Assembly (NCBI RefSeq): GCF_014189855.1
Contig: NZ_BJFN01000002.1
Span: forward strand, 434,001 to 498,000
Source of the DNA: Buttiauxella sp. A111
GTDB lineage: Bacteria; Pseudomonadota; Gammaproteobacteria; Enterobacterales; Enterobacteriaceae
DNA length: 64,000 nucleotides
Direction: 5' to 3'
Shown: one piece after another, positions 44,860 through 55,249 of the stretch
Layout: each line of letters starts with the position of its first letter
How positions within the stretch are numbered: position 1 is the stretch's first letter
Made by a program: the position numbers and the translations under genes
The notes under the pieces: generated by a model
The model's database searches: none
The model's input: only the letters and a program-made list of their open reading frames with translations
Told to the model about the DNA's origin: nothing

Positions 44860-45729
44860 ATGGATCAGGCAGGGATCATTCGCGATCTATTAACCTGGCT
44901 AGAAGGTCATTTGGATCAGCCTCTGTCACTGGATAATGTGGCGGCGAAAGCAGGTTATTCCAAGTGGCATCTACAACGGATGTTTAAAGAGGTAACCGGT
45001 CACGCCATTGGCGCATACATCCGTGCTCGCCGGCTTTCAAAATCTGCTGTGGCGCTGCGCCTGACTGCACGACCTATTCTTGATATAGCTTTGCAGTATC
45101 GTTTTGACTCACAGCAAACCTTTACTCGAGCCTTCAAAAAGCAGTTTGCTCAAACGCCTGCATTGTATCGCCGCTCCCCGGACTGGAGCTCGTTTGGTAT
45201 GCGTCCGCCGCTACGTTTAGACGCATATACGCTACCGCGAGCGCAATTTGTCACGCTGCCAGAAACTCATTTGGTGGGTGTCACACAAAGTTACAGCTGT
45301 ACGCTTGAGCAAATCTCTGATTTCCGTAATGAAATGCGTATCCAATTCTGGACACAATTCCTCGGCAATGCGCCGACGTTGCCACGGGTGCTGTACGGTT
45401 TGCATGAACCACGCCCAAGCATTGAGAAAGATGACGAACAAGAAGTCTTCTATACCACTGCACTGACACCAGAAATGGCGAATGGATTCTTACCAGACTC
45501 TCATCCGGTCAGGTTGGAAGGCGGGGATTACGTTCAGTTCGACTACGAAGGGCCAGGCACGGGCTTGCAGGAGTTCATCCTGACAATTTACGGCACCTGC
45601 ATGCCATCGCTTAATCTGACCCGTCGTAAAGGCCAGGATATTGAACGCTTCTTCCCGCAAGAAGAAGCGCGTGTTCAAGACCGACCAATGCAGATCCGTT
45701 GCGAGTATCTGATTCCAGTACGCCGTTAA
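44860..45729 (+). CDS. rob: AraC-family regulator Rob (right origin-binding protein)
   Basis: Constitutive regulator of the mar/sox/rob regulon, activated by bile salts and fatty acids. N-terminal double HTH (1-100: LSLDNVAAKAGYSKWHLQRMF; RPILDIALQYRFDSQQTFTRAF) and a C-terminal GyrI-like ligand domain (125-289). 289 aa as in E. coli. Its stop overlaps that of convergent gpmB in a shared TTAA. Confidence 0.98.
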   Translation: MDQAGIIRDLLTWLEGHLDQPLSLDNVAAKAGYSKWHLQRMFKEVTGHAIGAYIRARRLSKSAVALRLTARPILDIALQYRFDSQQTFTRAFKKQFAQTPALYRRSPDWSSFGMRPPLRLDAYTLPRAQFVTLPETHLVGVTQSYSCTLEQISDFRNEMRIQFWTQFLGNAPTLPRVLYGLHEPRPSIEKDDEQEVFYTTALTPEMANGFLPDSHPVRLEGGDYVQFDYEGPGTGLQEFILTIYGTCMPSLNLTRRKGQDIERFFPQEEARVQDRPMQIRCEYLIPVRR

Positions 45730-46373
45730 CGCTGTAATTCATCCATTGCAGGGGCGTCGAGATGCGAGATGTCCCCTGCCGTTTCAACCACCCAGCCAGA
45801 AGCTAACCACAGGCTTTGCTGGTGATCCACGCGGGAAATCGAACAGTTTCTTAAACGTAAACGACGTTCAGCCCAGGCCGGTAATCCCAGAATCGTACTC
45901 ATCAGGCAGCCTAGCGCCATACCATGGCTAACCAGTAATGGGCGGCTTCCAAATGGTAAATCCAGGCAAGCATTCAGAGCCGCGTGCATACGCTCACTCA
46001 TTTCAAGCATGCTTTCGCCTTCAGGGATACGCCCATCGGCAGTACCGTTCACCAGTTGACGACGCCAGCCCTCTTCTTCTTCGCTTAGTGTGTCGATATT
46101 GCGACGTTCTAACACGCCCATATCCAGCTCACGTAAACGTGCATCCAGCGTAACGTCTACGCCACATGCCTGAGCGATGATCTCAGCGGTGTGACGGGTG
46201 CGCCCCAAGTCACTGGAAATCACGTGCGTAATACCTAACGTTTTGGCTCGCTCGGCCACCTGCTCGGCCTGACGTTCCCCTTTTTCAGTCAGCGCACTGT
46301 CTGACTGGCCCTGAATGCGACGTTGCGCATTCCACTGCGTTTCGCCGTGGCGAACAAGGTATACCTGTAACAT
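45726..46373 (-). CDS. gpmB: Phosphatase of the phosphoglycerate mutase family GpmB (YtjC)
   Basis: Histidine phosphatase fold: [10 protein letters not shown] with H9, R-rich [15 protein letters not shown], and [10 protein letters not shown] as second His. By sequence family it acts as a phosphatase rather than the main glycolytic mutase. 215 aa, the same as E. coli. Confidence 0.95.
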   Translation of the reverse strand: MLQVYLVRHGETQWNAQRRIQGQSDSALTEKGERQAEQVAERAKTLGITHVISSDLGRTRHTAEIIAQACGVDVTLDARLRELDMGVLERRNIDTLSEEEEGWRRQLVNGTADGRIPEGESMLEMSERMHAALNACLDLPFGSRPLLVSHGMALGCLMSTILGLPAWAERRLRLRNCSISRVDHQQSLWLASGWVVETAGDISHLDAPAMDELQR

Positions 46374-46424
46374 GCGTTTTTTCCGTTATACTGCGGCAAC
46401 AATTTCTTGAGAGTTTCACTGATT

Positions 46425-46943
46425 ATGTACTATGTCGTCTGCTCGACAACCAATCCAGCTAAAATTCAGGCAATTCGCCAGGCATTCGACGACATCTATG
46501 GTGAGGGATGCTGCCATATTGAACCTGTAGACGTCGATAGTGGTGTGCCAGAACAGCCCTTTGGAAACCATGAAACGCGAACTGGCGCACGATGCCGGGT
46601 GATGAATGCCCGTCAGGTTCGTCCTGAAGCTGATTTTTGGGTCGCAGTGGAAGCCGGAATTGATGATGACAGTACATTTAGCTGGGTAGTCATTGAAAAC
46701 CAGAGCCAGCGCGGTGAAGCGCGATCAGCCACTCTCCCGCTCCCCGCTGTCATTCTTGAAAAAGTACGTGCTGGAGAAGCTTTAGGGCCAGTGATGTCGG
46801 CCTACACCGGTATTGATGAAATTGGTCGTAAAGAAGGTGCGATTGGGGTATTTACCGCCGGGAAGTTAACTCGCAGCAGCGTTTACCACCAGGCCGTAAT
46901 TTTAGCCTTGAGCCCGTTCCATAACGACGTATACGCAAAATAA
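46425..46943 (+). CDS. yjjX: Inosine/xanthosine triphosphatase YjjX
   Basis: House-cleaning ITP/XTP phosphatase with the [15 protein letters not shown] substrate loop, [18 protein letters not shown] and [23 protein letters not shown] 46425 gives 172 aa (E. coli about 170). The last residues VYAK and the TAA stop are provided by the left end of an ERIC element. Confidence 0.93.
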   Translation: MYYVVCSTTNPAKIQAIRQAFDDIYGEGCCHIEPVDVDSGVPEQPFGNHETRTGARCRVMNARQVRPEADFWVAVEAGIDDDSTFSWVVIENQSQRGEARSATLPLPAVILEKVRAGEALGPVMSAYTGIDEIGRKEGAIGVFTAGKLTRSSVYHQAVILALSPFHNDVYAK

Positions 46944-47055
46944 TTCGAGTTGCTTAAAGGCGGCAAACCCGTAAGTTCCCTGGAGCTTACTCAAGTAAGT
47001 GACTGGGGTGCGCGGGTGCAGCCAACGCATAAGCAGCTTGAAGTATGACGGGTAT
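46930..47055. repeat. ERIC element between yjjX and trpR
   Basis: About 126 bp. Left end TATACGCAAAATAATTCGAG, core CTGGAGCTTACTCAAGTAAG and GACTGGGGTGCGC, right end CTTGAAGTATGACGGGTAT. This is the known enterobacterial repetitive intergenic consensus, a non-autonomous palindromic repeat. It supplies the yjjX stop codon and ends seven bases before the trpR stop. Confidence 0.92.
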
Positions 47056-47061
47056 TTATCG

Positions 47062-47391
47062 TTAGATTTTACCGCTCAACAACTCTTGCTCCAGCCATGC
47101 GCGTAACGCTGGCGGAGCCGATTTCAGGCTATTTGACCCACGCGTGATCGTCGCAATCCCCGCACCCAACTCATTTTTAAGTTCACGCTGGCTCATCTCT
47201 CCACGTAATAACTCTTCAATGATTCGGACCCGAGTCCCGAGGGCAGTACGTTCGTCTGGTGTCAGCAACAACATTAAAAGCGGCATATGCAGCTGTTTAT
47301 CGAACGATTGCTGTAGCAACTCCACAAAGCGGAGCCACTCCTGATTGCTTTGCTCGGCATGCTCTGCCGAGTATTGAGAGTGCTGAGTCAT
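47062..47391 (-). CDS. trpR: Trp operon repressor TrpR
   Basis: All-helical dimeric repressor that binds operators with L-tryptophan as corepressor. The HTH is [27 protein letters not shown]-like, in pieces [11 protein letters not shown] and [10 protein letters not shown]. 109 aa (E. coli 108). Its operator lies just upstream, fitting autoregulation. Confidence 0.98.
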   Translation of the reverse strand: MTQHSQYSAEHAEQSNQEWLRFVELLQQSFDKQLHMPLLMLLLTPDERTALGTRVRIIEELLRGEMSQRELKNELGAGIATITRGSNSLKSAPPALRAWLEQELLSGKI

Positions 47392-47402
47392 GTCATGCCA
47401 CC

Positions 47403-47420
47403 ATACTATTTAACTAGTAC
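47403..47420. promoter_or_regulatory. TrpR operator of trpR
   Basis: ATACTATTTAACTAGTAC has seven of nine symmetric positions and matches the trp operator pattern GTACTAGTTAACTAGTAC closely. It lies 12 bp before the trpR start. Confidence 0.8.
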
Positions 47421-47446
47421 AGCAGCATAACATAGACATTCCAAAA

Positions 47447-49381
47447 TCAATACTTACGTTGCCACTCAGCATCCGTCAGCAATGGCGCTGGTTTACCCAT
47501 GAAGTATTTATAATACGCATCATAAGCCAGTACATTTTTCACATATCCTCGTGTTTCCGAGAACGGAATACTCTCAACAAACGCAACCGCGTCTATGCGT
47601 CCAGCGCTATTACCAAGCCAGGTTCTGACTCGCCCAGGCCCTGCGTTATAGGCAGCGGATGAGAAAATTCGATTATTTTCAAATTGCTGAGAAACGTACT
47701 GCAAGTAGCTGGTGCCAATGTTGATATTGGTTTCCGGATCTAACAGTTGGTTGGTGCTGGTATAACCCGGAATATTAAACATCTTCACGGTATGCGTGGC
47801 GGTTCCCGGCATGATTTGCATTAACCCGCTGGCACCTACTGGCGATTTCACTTTCGGGTTCCAGGCGCTTTCCTGACGAGCAATCGCCATGGCATAACTT
47901 TGGGAGATATCTTTGCCGCTCACGTATCGGGAGAAAATATCTTTGTAAGCCAGCGGGAAGCGTTCTTCCAGATGATCCCAAAGTTTTCCGGCGATCGTCG
48001 CCTGCACGCTGAGATCCCACCAGTTTTGATCGAATGCGTAACGCGCTAACCCTTCCTGCTCTGGTTTGCTGCGACTCGTGATCAAATTCGCCCATTCGCT
48101 ACGTGCCGTGTTATCAAGATTCCAGTACATCAGCTCGCGTACCCGTGCCATTTCTGGCCCCTGCACCAGTGCCGGATTTACAGCAACCGCTTTGTCGACA
48201 CGCAACGGATACTCTTCCCCTAAACGCTGAGCGGCCACCATCGGATAGAATCCGCGTTGCTGCATCAGTGCCTGGAGGATCTCTTTTGCTTCGGTATCAC
48301 GGCCGCGCTCAAGCAACAAATCCGCCTGCCAGTAACACCATTCGTCCTTTTCTTTGGCCTCCATGGGTAAACGTGCAAGCCAGGTATTCAGGCCGGTACG
48401 ATCACCATTTCCCAATGCCATACGCACACGCCGTTCCACTAAACTTGTCGACTCCGAACGCATGATAGCGTCGTCGCGCCAGATAGCTTGGTCTGTCGTG
48501 ACATCATTACCCATTAAACGCCAGGCAACGGTGTCTCTAAGCTCCTGCGCCTGAGCATCATTGAGTTGCTGCGCCTGAACGAGAGACGGGATCATCATGC
48601 GCGCATTTTCTACATCATCCCGTGCGACACGCGTAAACGCCACCGCCGCGGCCTGGCGCGTAAAGTCAGTTGCTTCAACGGTACGGGCAAACGAGAGCAC
48701 GGTATTCGGGTCATTTTGCAGACTGATCAGCGCAGTAGAAATAGTCTGATAGCTCGCCGGCATTTGGCTTGCGAGATTCGTCACCAGTGAAGTGTTGCCT
48801 TCTTTCATCGCCAGACGAATACGTTCGAGATAAGCCAACGGATCTTGTGTTCCTGACGAGCGCCAGGCTGAGAACAGACGATCGCAGCTCGAAGGTTGGT
48901 TTTTCCCGGTTAACCACAGATCTTTGGCTCCAACCCATGCGGCATCCGCCTGGCCGGTATTCCATTTAGCGTAGTAATAGTTGCACTTGGCTTCGGTGGT
49001 ACCCGGTTGTTCCGGGCTAAATGCCAGTAGCCCACGCCAGTCTTCACGGCGCGCCAGTTCATTCACAAAACGTGATTTCAGCGTGCGGGCTGGCGGCAGC
49101 GTTGGATTCGCTTCAATAAAGCGACTGACGACGAGCGTTGGCTCATTCATTAAGTCATCAGTGATTTGGCGATATTCGAGATAGGGATACAGCGGATAAT
49201 CTTGCAAGGTGGGCATTATTCGCGCCACCACATCCATTTGCTTGTTATCCCACGCTTGTTTGATTTGTGCATATCGGCTGCGTTGCTCATCGAGCGAGTC
49301 CGCGCGAACTGCATGAGTTAATGCCGCAAGGCCTACAACTGCTACCAGCAATTGTCCCACGACTTGTTTGGCTTTCCCCAC
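47447..49381 (-). CDS. slt: Soluble lytic murein transglycosylase Slt70
   Basis: Periplasmic exo-lytic transglycosylase cleaving glycan strands to 1,6-anhydromuropeptides. Signal peptide 1-27 (ending THAVRA), an alpha-helical ring domain to about residue 450, then a lysozyme-like catalytic domain with the essential Glu in ARQESAWNP and GASGLMQIMPGTA. 644 aa (E. coli 645). It is just upstream of trpR and divergent from ettA. Confidence 0.98.
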   Translation of the reverse strand: MGKAKQVVGQLLVAVVGLAALTHAVRADSLDEQRSRYAQIKQAWDNKQMDVVARIMPTLQDYPLYPYLEYRQITDDLMNEPTLVVSRFIEANPTLPPARTLKSRFVNELARREDWRGLLAFSPEQPGTTEAKCNYYYAKWNTGQADAAWVGAKDLWLTGKNQPSSCDRLFSAWRSSGTQDPLAYLERIRLAMKEGNTSLVTNLASQMPASYQTISTALISLQNDPNTVLSFARTVEATDFTRQAAAVAFTRVARDDVENARMMIPSLVQAQQLNDAQAQELRDTVAWRLMGNDVTTDQAIWRDDAIMRSESTSLVERRVRMALGNGDRTGLNTWLARLPMEAKEKDEWCYWQADLLLERGRDTEAKEILQALMQQRGFYPMVAAQRLGEEYPLRVDKAVAVNPALVQGPEMARVRELMYWNLDNTARSEWANLITSRSKPEQEGLARYAFDQNWWDLSVQATIAGKLWDHLEERFPLAYKDIFSRYVSGKDISQSYAMAIARQESAWNPKVKSPVGASGLMQIMPGTATHTVKMFNIPGYTSTNQLLDPETNINIGTSYLQYVSQQFENNRIFSSAAYNAGPGRVRTWLGNSAGRIDAVAFVESIPFSETRGYVKNVLAYDAYYKYFMGKPAPLLTDAEWQRKY

Positions 49382-49612
49382 AAGTTCTCCTCACATGTTC
49401 ACCGGCAGCATCATGCCGCCATTAATTACTTCATGCTAACCCTGGTATTGCACTTTCGCCACGCCAGAGGGCGTTATTTTGTCTATAAAAGCGTTAAGGC
49501 CGTTTCGGGTAACACATCCCACTTCCCCTGCTGGGATTACCTGCTGAAAACGGCTACACTTCGCCACTGATATGTACCATCCTACATCACGAAAAAGAGG
49601 CGAAGTCGCACT

Positions 49613-51280
49613 GTGGCTCAATTCGTTTATACCATGCATCGTGTCGGCAAAGTTGTTCCGCCGAAACGTCATATTCTGAAAAATATCTCGCTCAGTTTCT
49701 TCCCTGGCGCCAAGATTGGCGTACTGGGTCTGAACGGTGCCGGTAAATCCACGCTGCTGCGCATTATGGCCGGCATTGATACCGACATCGAAGGCGAAGC
49801 CCGCCCACAACCAGGCCTGAAAATCGGCTATCTGGAGCAGGAACCTAAGCTTAATCTTGAGCACACGGTTCGCGAATCGGTTGAAGAAGCGGTATCCGAA
49901 GTGGTCAACGCGCTTAAAGGTCTGGATGAAGTGTACGCGAAGTACGCTGAACCAGACGCTGACTTCGATAAGCTAGCCGCACAACAAGGCAAGTTTGAAG
50001 AAATCATTCAGGCGCATGACGGCCATAACCTTAACGTTCAGCTCGAACGTGCCGCTGACGCACTGCGTCTGCCAGATTGGGATGCGAAAATCGCTAACCT
50101 ATCCGGTGGTGAGCGCCGCCGCGTGGCACTGTGCCGCCTGCTGCTCGAAAAACCAGACATGCTGCTGCTCGACGAACCAACGAACCACCTGGATGCGGAA
50201 TCCGTGGCGTGGCTTGAGCGCTTCCTGCACGACTTCGAAGGGACCGTTGTGGCGATTACCCACGACCGTTACTTCCTTGATAACGTTGCAGGCTGGATTC
50301 TGGAACTTGACCGCGGCGAAGGTATTCCGTGGGAAGGTAACTACTCCTCCTGGCTTGAGCAAAAAGACGCACGTCTGGCTCAGGAAGCTTCAACGGAAGC
50401 GGCTCGCCGTAAATCCATTGAGAAAGAACTGGAGTGGGTACGTCAAGGTGCTAAAGGGCGTCAGTCTAAAGGCAAGGCGCGTCTGGCTCGATTTGAAGAA
50501 CTGAACAACACCGAGTACCAGAAACGTAACGAAACCAACGAACTGTTTATTCCACCTGGCGCACGCTTGGGCGATAAAGTCGTTGAAGTGACCAATCTGC
50601 GTAAATCCTACGGCGATCGCCTGCTGATTGACGATTTGTCCTTCTCTGTACCGAAAGGCGCGATTGTTGGCATCATCGGTCCGAACGGCGCGGGTAAATC
50701 AACGCTGTTCCGTATGATGTCTGGTCAGGAACAGCCTGACAGCGGCAGCATTGAGCTGGGTGAAACCGTTAAACTGGCTTCCGTCGATCAGTTCCGTGAT
50801 GCGATGGATGGCAGCAAAACCGTGTGGGAAGAAGTTTCCGGCGGCCAGGACATCATGCGTATCGGTAACACCGAAATGCCAAGCCGCGCTTACGTTGGTC
50901 GCTTTAACTTTAAAGGTGTTGACCAGGGTAAACGTGTAGGTGAGCTGTCTGGTGGTGAACGTGGCCGTCTGCATCTGGCGAAACTGCTGCAAGTTGGCGG
51001 CAACGTGCTGTTGCTCGATGAACCAACCAACGACCTGGATATCGAAACCCTGCGCGCGTTAGAAAACGCCCTGTTGGAATTCCCTGGCTGTGCAATGGTT
51101 ATCTCGCACGACCGTTGGTTCCTTGACCGCATAGCGACGCACATTCTGGATTACCAGGATGAAGGTAAAATTGAATTCTTTGAAGGCAACTTTACCGAGT
51201 ACGAAGAGTACAAGAAACGCACCCTGGGTGCGGATGCGCTGGAGCCTAAGCGTATTAAGTACAAACGCGTGACCAAGTAA
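49613..51280 (+). CDS. ettA: Energy-dependent translational throttle EttA
   Basis: ABC-F protein binding the ribosomal E site and gating translation by ADP/ATP ratio. Two ATPase domains: Walker A GLNGAGKST and GPNGAGKST, signatures LSGGERRR and LSGGERGR, Walker B LLLDEPTNHLD and LLLDEPTNDLD. 555 aa, identical in length to E. coli. The start codon is GTG, with the nearest GAGG rather far upstream, which fits low-level expression. Confidence 0.98.
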   Translation: MAQFVYTMHRVGKVVPPKRHILKNISLSFFPGAKIGVLGLNGAGKSTLLRIMAGIDTDIEGEARPQPGLKIGYLEQEPKLNLEHTVRESVEEAVSEVVNALKGLDEVYAKYAEPDADFDKLAAQQGKFEEIIQAHDGHNLNVQLERAADALRLPDWDAKIANLSGGERRRVALCRLLLEKPDMLLLDEPTNHLDAESVAWLERFLHDFEGTVVAITHDRYFLDNVAGWILELDRGEGIPWEGNYSSWLEQKDARLAQEASTEAARRKSIEKELEWVRQGAKGRQSKGKARLARFEELNNTEYQKRNETNELFIPPGARLGDKVVEVTNLRKSYGDRLLIDDLSFSVPKGAIVGIIGPNGAGKSTLFRMMSGQEQPDSGSIELGETVKLASVDQFRDAMDGSKTVWEEVSGGQDIMRIGNTEMPSRAYVGRFNFKGVDQGKRVGELSGGERGRLHLAKLLQVGGNVLLLDEPTNDLDIETLRALENALLEFPGCAMVISHDRWFLDRIATHILDYQDEGKIEFFEGNFTEYEEYKKRTLGADALEPKRIKYKRVTK

Positions 51281-51290
51281 TTGTTGTAAC

Positions 51291-51408
51291 GCCCTCACCC
51301 TAACCCTCTCCCCCAGGAGAGGGGACTAGCCGGTTTTTTCCCACTCCCCCGGAGAGGGAATTGCTCGGTTTTCTCCCTCTCCCTCAGGGAGAGGGCCGGG
51401 GTGAGGGT
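51291..51408. repeat. Clustered CCCTCTCC palindromes between ettA and nadR
   Basis: Outer arms GCCCTCACCC and GGGTGAGGG enclose three hairpins of the CCCTCTCC...GGAGAGGG type, with spacers containing CGGTTTT. It belongs to the same family as the array at 56976 but in the opposite orientation. It sits exactly between two convergent genes. Confidence 0.85.
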
Positions 51409-51412
51409 GATT

Positions 51413-52648
51413 TCACGCTCCCCGCTCGCCGATCATGTTCTTCACCAGCTCAACACAGCGTAAGAAACGAGAATCGTAATCAGACTCTTCCACATGCACA
51501 TAGCTGATATTGTTTTCATTTAGCATCGACACCAACAGATTCTGGAAGGATTTTCGGTCAGTATCGCTGCCAAGACTGCGTAAACCATCAGCCACCCACG
51601 GCGTATTATTTTCCAGCAGAATCACCAAATCAAAACGGTATTCGTCAATCAGCGCCTGCACAAACGGGTGTTCACGCCCCTCATACTTTTTGCAAAACGC
51701 CTGTGTGGTAACAAAGTCAGTATCGATAAACGCGACTTTATTGGCGTATTTAACTGCAAAATCAACGTACTGAGCATGGCCAATGGCAATCTTGTCGTAG
51801 TCGGAATATTGCAGCGCCATCTCGTCACCGCCAAGGTGCGAGAAGACGTAATCACGACCATATTCCCAGGCACTGGTGGTATTAAAAATATTGGCGAGTT
51901 TATTCACCATCCACGACTTACCGCTCGATTCCCCTCCCAGAATAGCGACGGTTCTGACAAAGAACGGTTTTACTTCCGTGGGAATATATTCCCAGTAGCG
52001 GAAAGGGTTTTCACGAATCTGCCCACCGCTGATATTCATGAACGTCCGTTTCGGATCAATCAGCACCGTTTCAATGCCGAGCTGTTCGATAAATCGCGGT
52101 GCATCACTTTCTTCGGAGGTGTAGATACAGTCGGGGTTGATACCTTTGCTTTCCATGAAAGCTTTGATCCCGCGGCTCCAGACATCCCAGCCATGCGGAT
52201 AAGGCTCCATCCCTTCTTCATTAAACGAATGAATGCGGATATTTTTTTGATACTTGAAGGTCTGTAGCAGCCAGCGCAAGCGGTCACCGGTTGTCGGTTG
52301 CTGGGACATCGCGCTGTCTTCAAACAACAAACGATCACGGGTTTCGTCGTAGCCCATGATGATATGGAGTTCGTCTACCTGGCTTGCTGCCCGCTGAATC
52401 AAATAGATATGGCCGGTATGCAGCGGATAAAACTTGCCGAACACGACGCCGACTTTTTTCTCACGCCGTGGAAATTCCAGCCCGAGGAAACGATGTAATG
52501 CTTCCAGTTTCTGCGCGCTTGGACTTTTAATTTTGGCGTTCAGTAACTGGCTAAGATAGCCCTTGGTCATGCCGCAGGATTCTGCCACCTGTTGCAGCGT
52601 AACGCTTTGCTGACGAATTGCGGTCTTCAGGTACTCGAAAGACGACAT
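51413..52648 (-). CDS. nadR: Trifunctional NAD regulator NadR
   Basis: Repressor of NAD synthesis genes, NMN adenylyltransferase and nicotinamide-riboside kinase. HTH 1-55 (VTLQQVAESCGMTKGYLSQLL), nucleotidyltransferase with GKFYPLHTGH near residue 70, and a kinase domain with Walker A GGESSGKS near 240. 411 aa (E. coli 410). Confidence 0.98.
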   Translation of the reverse strand: MSSFEYLKTAIRQQSVTLQQVAESCGMTKGYLSQLLNAKIKSPSAQKLEALHRFLGLEFPRREKKVGVVFGKFYPLHTGHIYLIQRAASQVDELHIIMGYDETRDRLLFEDSAMSQQPTTGDRLRWLLQTFKYQKNIRIHSFNEEGMEPYPHGWDVWSRGIKAFMESKGINPDCIYTSEESDAPRFIEQLGIETVLIDPKRTFMNISGGQIRENPFRYWEYIPTEVKPFFVRTVAILGGESSGKSWMVNKLANIFNTTSAWEYGRDYVFSHLGGDEMALQYSDYDKIAIGHAQYVDFAVKYANKVAFIDTDFVTTQAFCKKYEGREHPFVQALIDEYRFDLVILLENNTPWVADGLRSLGSDTDRKSFQNLLVSMLNENNISYVHVEESDYDSRFLRCVELVKNMIGERGA

Positions 52649-52692
52649 GCTGCCTCCTGCAAAAATACGGCGTTATGCCGGAAATCATTCAA

Positions 52693-54075
52693 TTATAAGT
52701 CGTCAAACACTGATAACGCATCCGCGAGTTTTTTCACACCGAATACCTGCATCCCTTCCGGTAATTTTTTCGGCACATTTGCCTGTGGCACGATGGCACG
52801 TTTAAAGCCGTGTTTTGCCGCTTCAGAGATGCGTTCCTGGCCGCTTGGTACCGGGCGAATTTCCCCAGCCAACCCGACTTCACCAAACACCACTAAATCT
52901 TGTGGCAATGCACGGTTACGTAGACTGGAAACCATCGCCAGTAACAGGGCAAGGTCAGCACTGGTTTCGGTGACTTTCACACCGCCCACCACATTCACAA
53001 ACACATCCTGGTCGGCCATTTGCAGACCACCGTGGCGGTGCAACACCGCCAGCAAAATAGCCAGGCGGTTTTGTTCAAGACCCACGGCGACACGACGCGG
53101 ATTGGACATCATGGATTGATCCACCAGCGCCTGAATCTCTACCAACAATGGGCGCGTACCTTCCCACACGACCATCACTGAGCTACCGGGAGTCACTTCA
53201 TCACCGCGGCTCAGGAAGATGGCGGAAGGATTGCTGACTTCGCGTAACCCTTGCTCCGTCATGGCAAACACACCCAACTCATTCACTGCACCGAAGCGGT
53301 TTTTATGGCTGCGAAGGGTGCGAAAACGGGAGTCGGCGTCACCATCGAGCATCACCGAACAGTCAATACAGTGTTCGAGTACTTTCGGTCCGGCAAGCGA
53401 ACCATCTTTGGTCACGTGACCGACCATGATAATCGCCACACCACGTGTTTTGGCAAAGCGCGTCAGGTAGGCGGCAGACTCACGCACCTGTGCCACGCTG
53501 CCCGGCGACGACTGGACATCGGCCATGTGCATGACCTGGATGGAGTCGATAACCATCAGTTTTGGCGCTTCTTCTTCGGCAATCATGCAGATTTGCTCGA
53601 TCCCGGTTTCCGAAAGCATATTCAGGTTATTGGTTGGCAGCCCCAGACGATGAGCACGCATCGCCACTTGTTGCAGCGACTCTTCACCAGTGACATACAA
53701 TGTTTTCATCTGTTCGCTGAGTTTGCACAAGGTTTGCAGCAGTAGCGTAGATTTACCAGCACCAGGGTTACCACCAATCAAAATGGCGCTCCCTGGCACC
53801 ACACCACCACCCAACACGCGGTCAAACTCTTTAAAACCGGTAGAAAAACGCGGCAATTCTTCGAGGCTTATCTCAGAAAGTTTTTGTACTTTACTGACGC
53901 CCGCACTGCCGGCATATCCTGACAAACGCTCGTTACGCGCAACCGTCGGAGAGGCAGCAATTCGCACCTCTGTGATGGTGTTCCATGCATGACAGGCACT
54001 GCATTGCCCCTGCCAGCGAGGATAATCTGCACCGCACTCATTGCAGACAAATGCACGTTTTGGGGCTTTCGCCAT
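52693..54075 (-). CDS. radA: DNA repair protein RadA
   Basis: RecA-like branch-migration helicase. Zinc finger CNECGADYPRWQGQCSAC (residues 11-28), Walker A GGNPGAGKST, RadA-specific KNRFG motif and a C-terminal Lon-protease-like domain (VNVVGGVKVTETSADLALL). 460 aa as in E. coli. The start overlaps the serB stop (TAATG). Confidence 0.98.
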   Translation of the reverse strand: MAKAPKRAFVCNECGADYPRWQGQCSACHAWNTITEVRIAASPTVARNERLSGYAGSAGVSKVQKLSEISLEELPRFSTGFKEFDRVLGGGVVPGSAILIGGNPGAGKSTLLLQTLCKLSEQMKTLYVTGEESLQQVAMRAHRLGLPTNNLNMLSETGIEQICMIAEEEAPKLMVIDSIQVMHMADVQSSPGSVAQVRESAAYLTRFAKTRGVAIIMVGHVTKDGSLAGPKVLEHCIDCSVMLDGDADSRFRTLRSHKNRFGAVNELGVFAMTEQGLREVSNPSAIFLSRGDEVTPGSSVMVVWEGTRPLLVEIQALVDQSMMSNPRRVAVGLEQNRLAILLAVLHRHGGLQMADQDVFVNVVGGVKVTETSADLALLLAMVSSLRNRALPQDLVVFGEVGLAGEIRPVPSGQERISEAAKHGFKRAIVPQANVPKKLPEGMQVFGVKKLADALSVFDDL

Positions 54076-55052
54076 TAGCGTTCTTCCTGGATAAGGCTAC
54101 CTGAGAGAATGCAGAATACGCCCATCAAATCAGCATGACGAATGGTGACTTCGGTTTTCTCATTCACTTTAGGTTTAGCGTGGAAAGCAATTCCCAGGCC
54201 AGCCGATTTGATCATCGGTAAGTCATTCGCCCCATCGCCAATAGCGACGGTTTGCGCGACAGGAATTTCATATTTATCCGCCAGACGCATGAGCGTTTCA
54301 GCTTTGAATTGCGCATCAACAATTTGCCCCGTGACTTCACCCGTCAGCTTGCCATCGCAAATTTCCAGTTCATTGGCGACGACCGCATCCAGATGCAGCT
54401 TGTCACGCAAATATTCGGCGAAGAAGGTAAAACCACCGGAAGCAATCGCGACTTTCCAGCCTAATGATTCGAGTTTCAACACCAGCGACGTCAGCCCAGG
54501 CATCAACGGCAACGCATCACGAACTTCGCGCAGAATAGTCGCATCCGCGCCTTTTAGCTTTCCTACGCGTTGTTTCAAACTCGCAGCAAAGTCCAACTCG
54601 CCACGCATCGCACGCTCAGTGACTTCAGCCACCATTTCGCCGGTGCCCGCAAGTTTTGCGATCTCATCAATACATTCGATTTGGATGGCGGTGGAATCCA
54701 TGTCCATGACCAGCAGGCCAGGCGTGCGCAAATGTGGAATTTTGCCCAACGGGGCGACATCCAATCCGGCGTCATGCGCAAGTTTAGTTGCGCGCGGCGT
54801 TAATGAACCCGCCAGGCGAATAACCTGATAGTCTTCAACGCACCACGCAGTAACGATAACCATCGCAGCGCCCAGCTTACGTTGGTAGCGATTCAGGCAC
54901 TCTTTATCCAGATTCCGACCATACAGCAGCCAGCCACTGCGGCCAGCACGGTAATCGAGCGGCATAACTTCATCGCCACTTAACGATAGCGGCAAACCAG
55001 GCCAGAGAGATACGTCGGTCGGTAAGTCGCACCAGGTCAGACTATTTGGCAT
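54075..55052 (-). CDS. serB: Phosphoserine phosphatase
   Basis: Last step of serine synthesis. HAD fold with D117/D119 (LLVMDMDSTA), SGGFTFFAEYLR and GDGANDLPMIK; an ACT-like domain precedes it. ATG 55052 has AGGAG five bases upstream and gives 325 aa (E. coli 322). It is coupled to radA and divergent from ytjB. Confidence 0.98.
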   Translation of the reverse strand: MPNSLTWCDLPTDVSLWPGLPLSLSGDEVMPLDYRAGRSGWLLYGRNLDKECLNRYQRKLGAAMVIVTAWCVEDYQVIRLAGSLTPRATKLAHDAGLDVAPLGKIPHLRTPGLLVMDMDSTAIQIECIDEIAKLAGTGEMVAEVTERAMRGELDFAASLKQRVGKLKGADATILREVRDALPLMPGLTSLVLKLESLGWKVAIASGGFTFFAEYLRDKLHLDAVVANELEICDGKLTGEVTGQIVDAQFKAETLMRLADKYEIPVAQTVAIGDGANDLPMIKSAGLGIAFHAKPKVNEKTEVTIRHADLMGVFCILSGSLIQEER

Positions 55053-55249
55053 CACAACTCCTGAAAAATTTTAATATACCATTCAGGATTCGCATTTCCG
55101 GCAGCCGGCAAGAGAGCATAGCCGCGACCCAGGTAATTCGAATGCTGAAGGGTATTGAGAACAAAACAACGCATGAGGCTACCTTGTCTGTGCGGCTTCT
55201 GGCAACATTAAACTGCGCAGTAAAACCGGCAATTTTTCTAAGGTGCATT

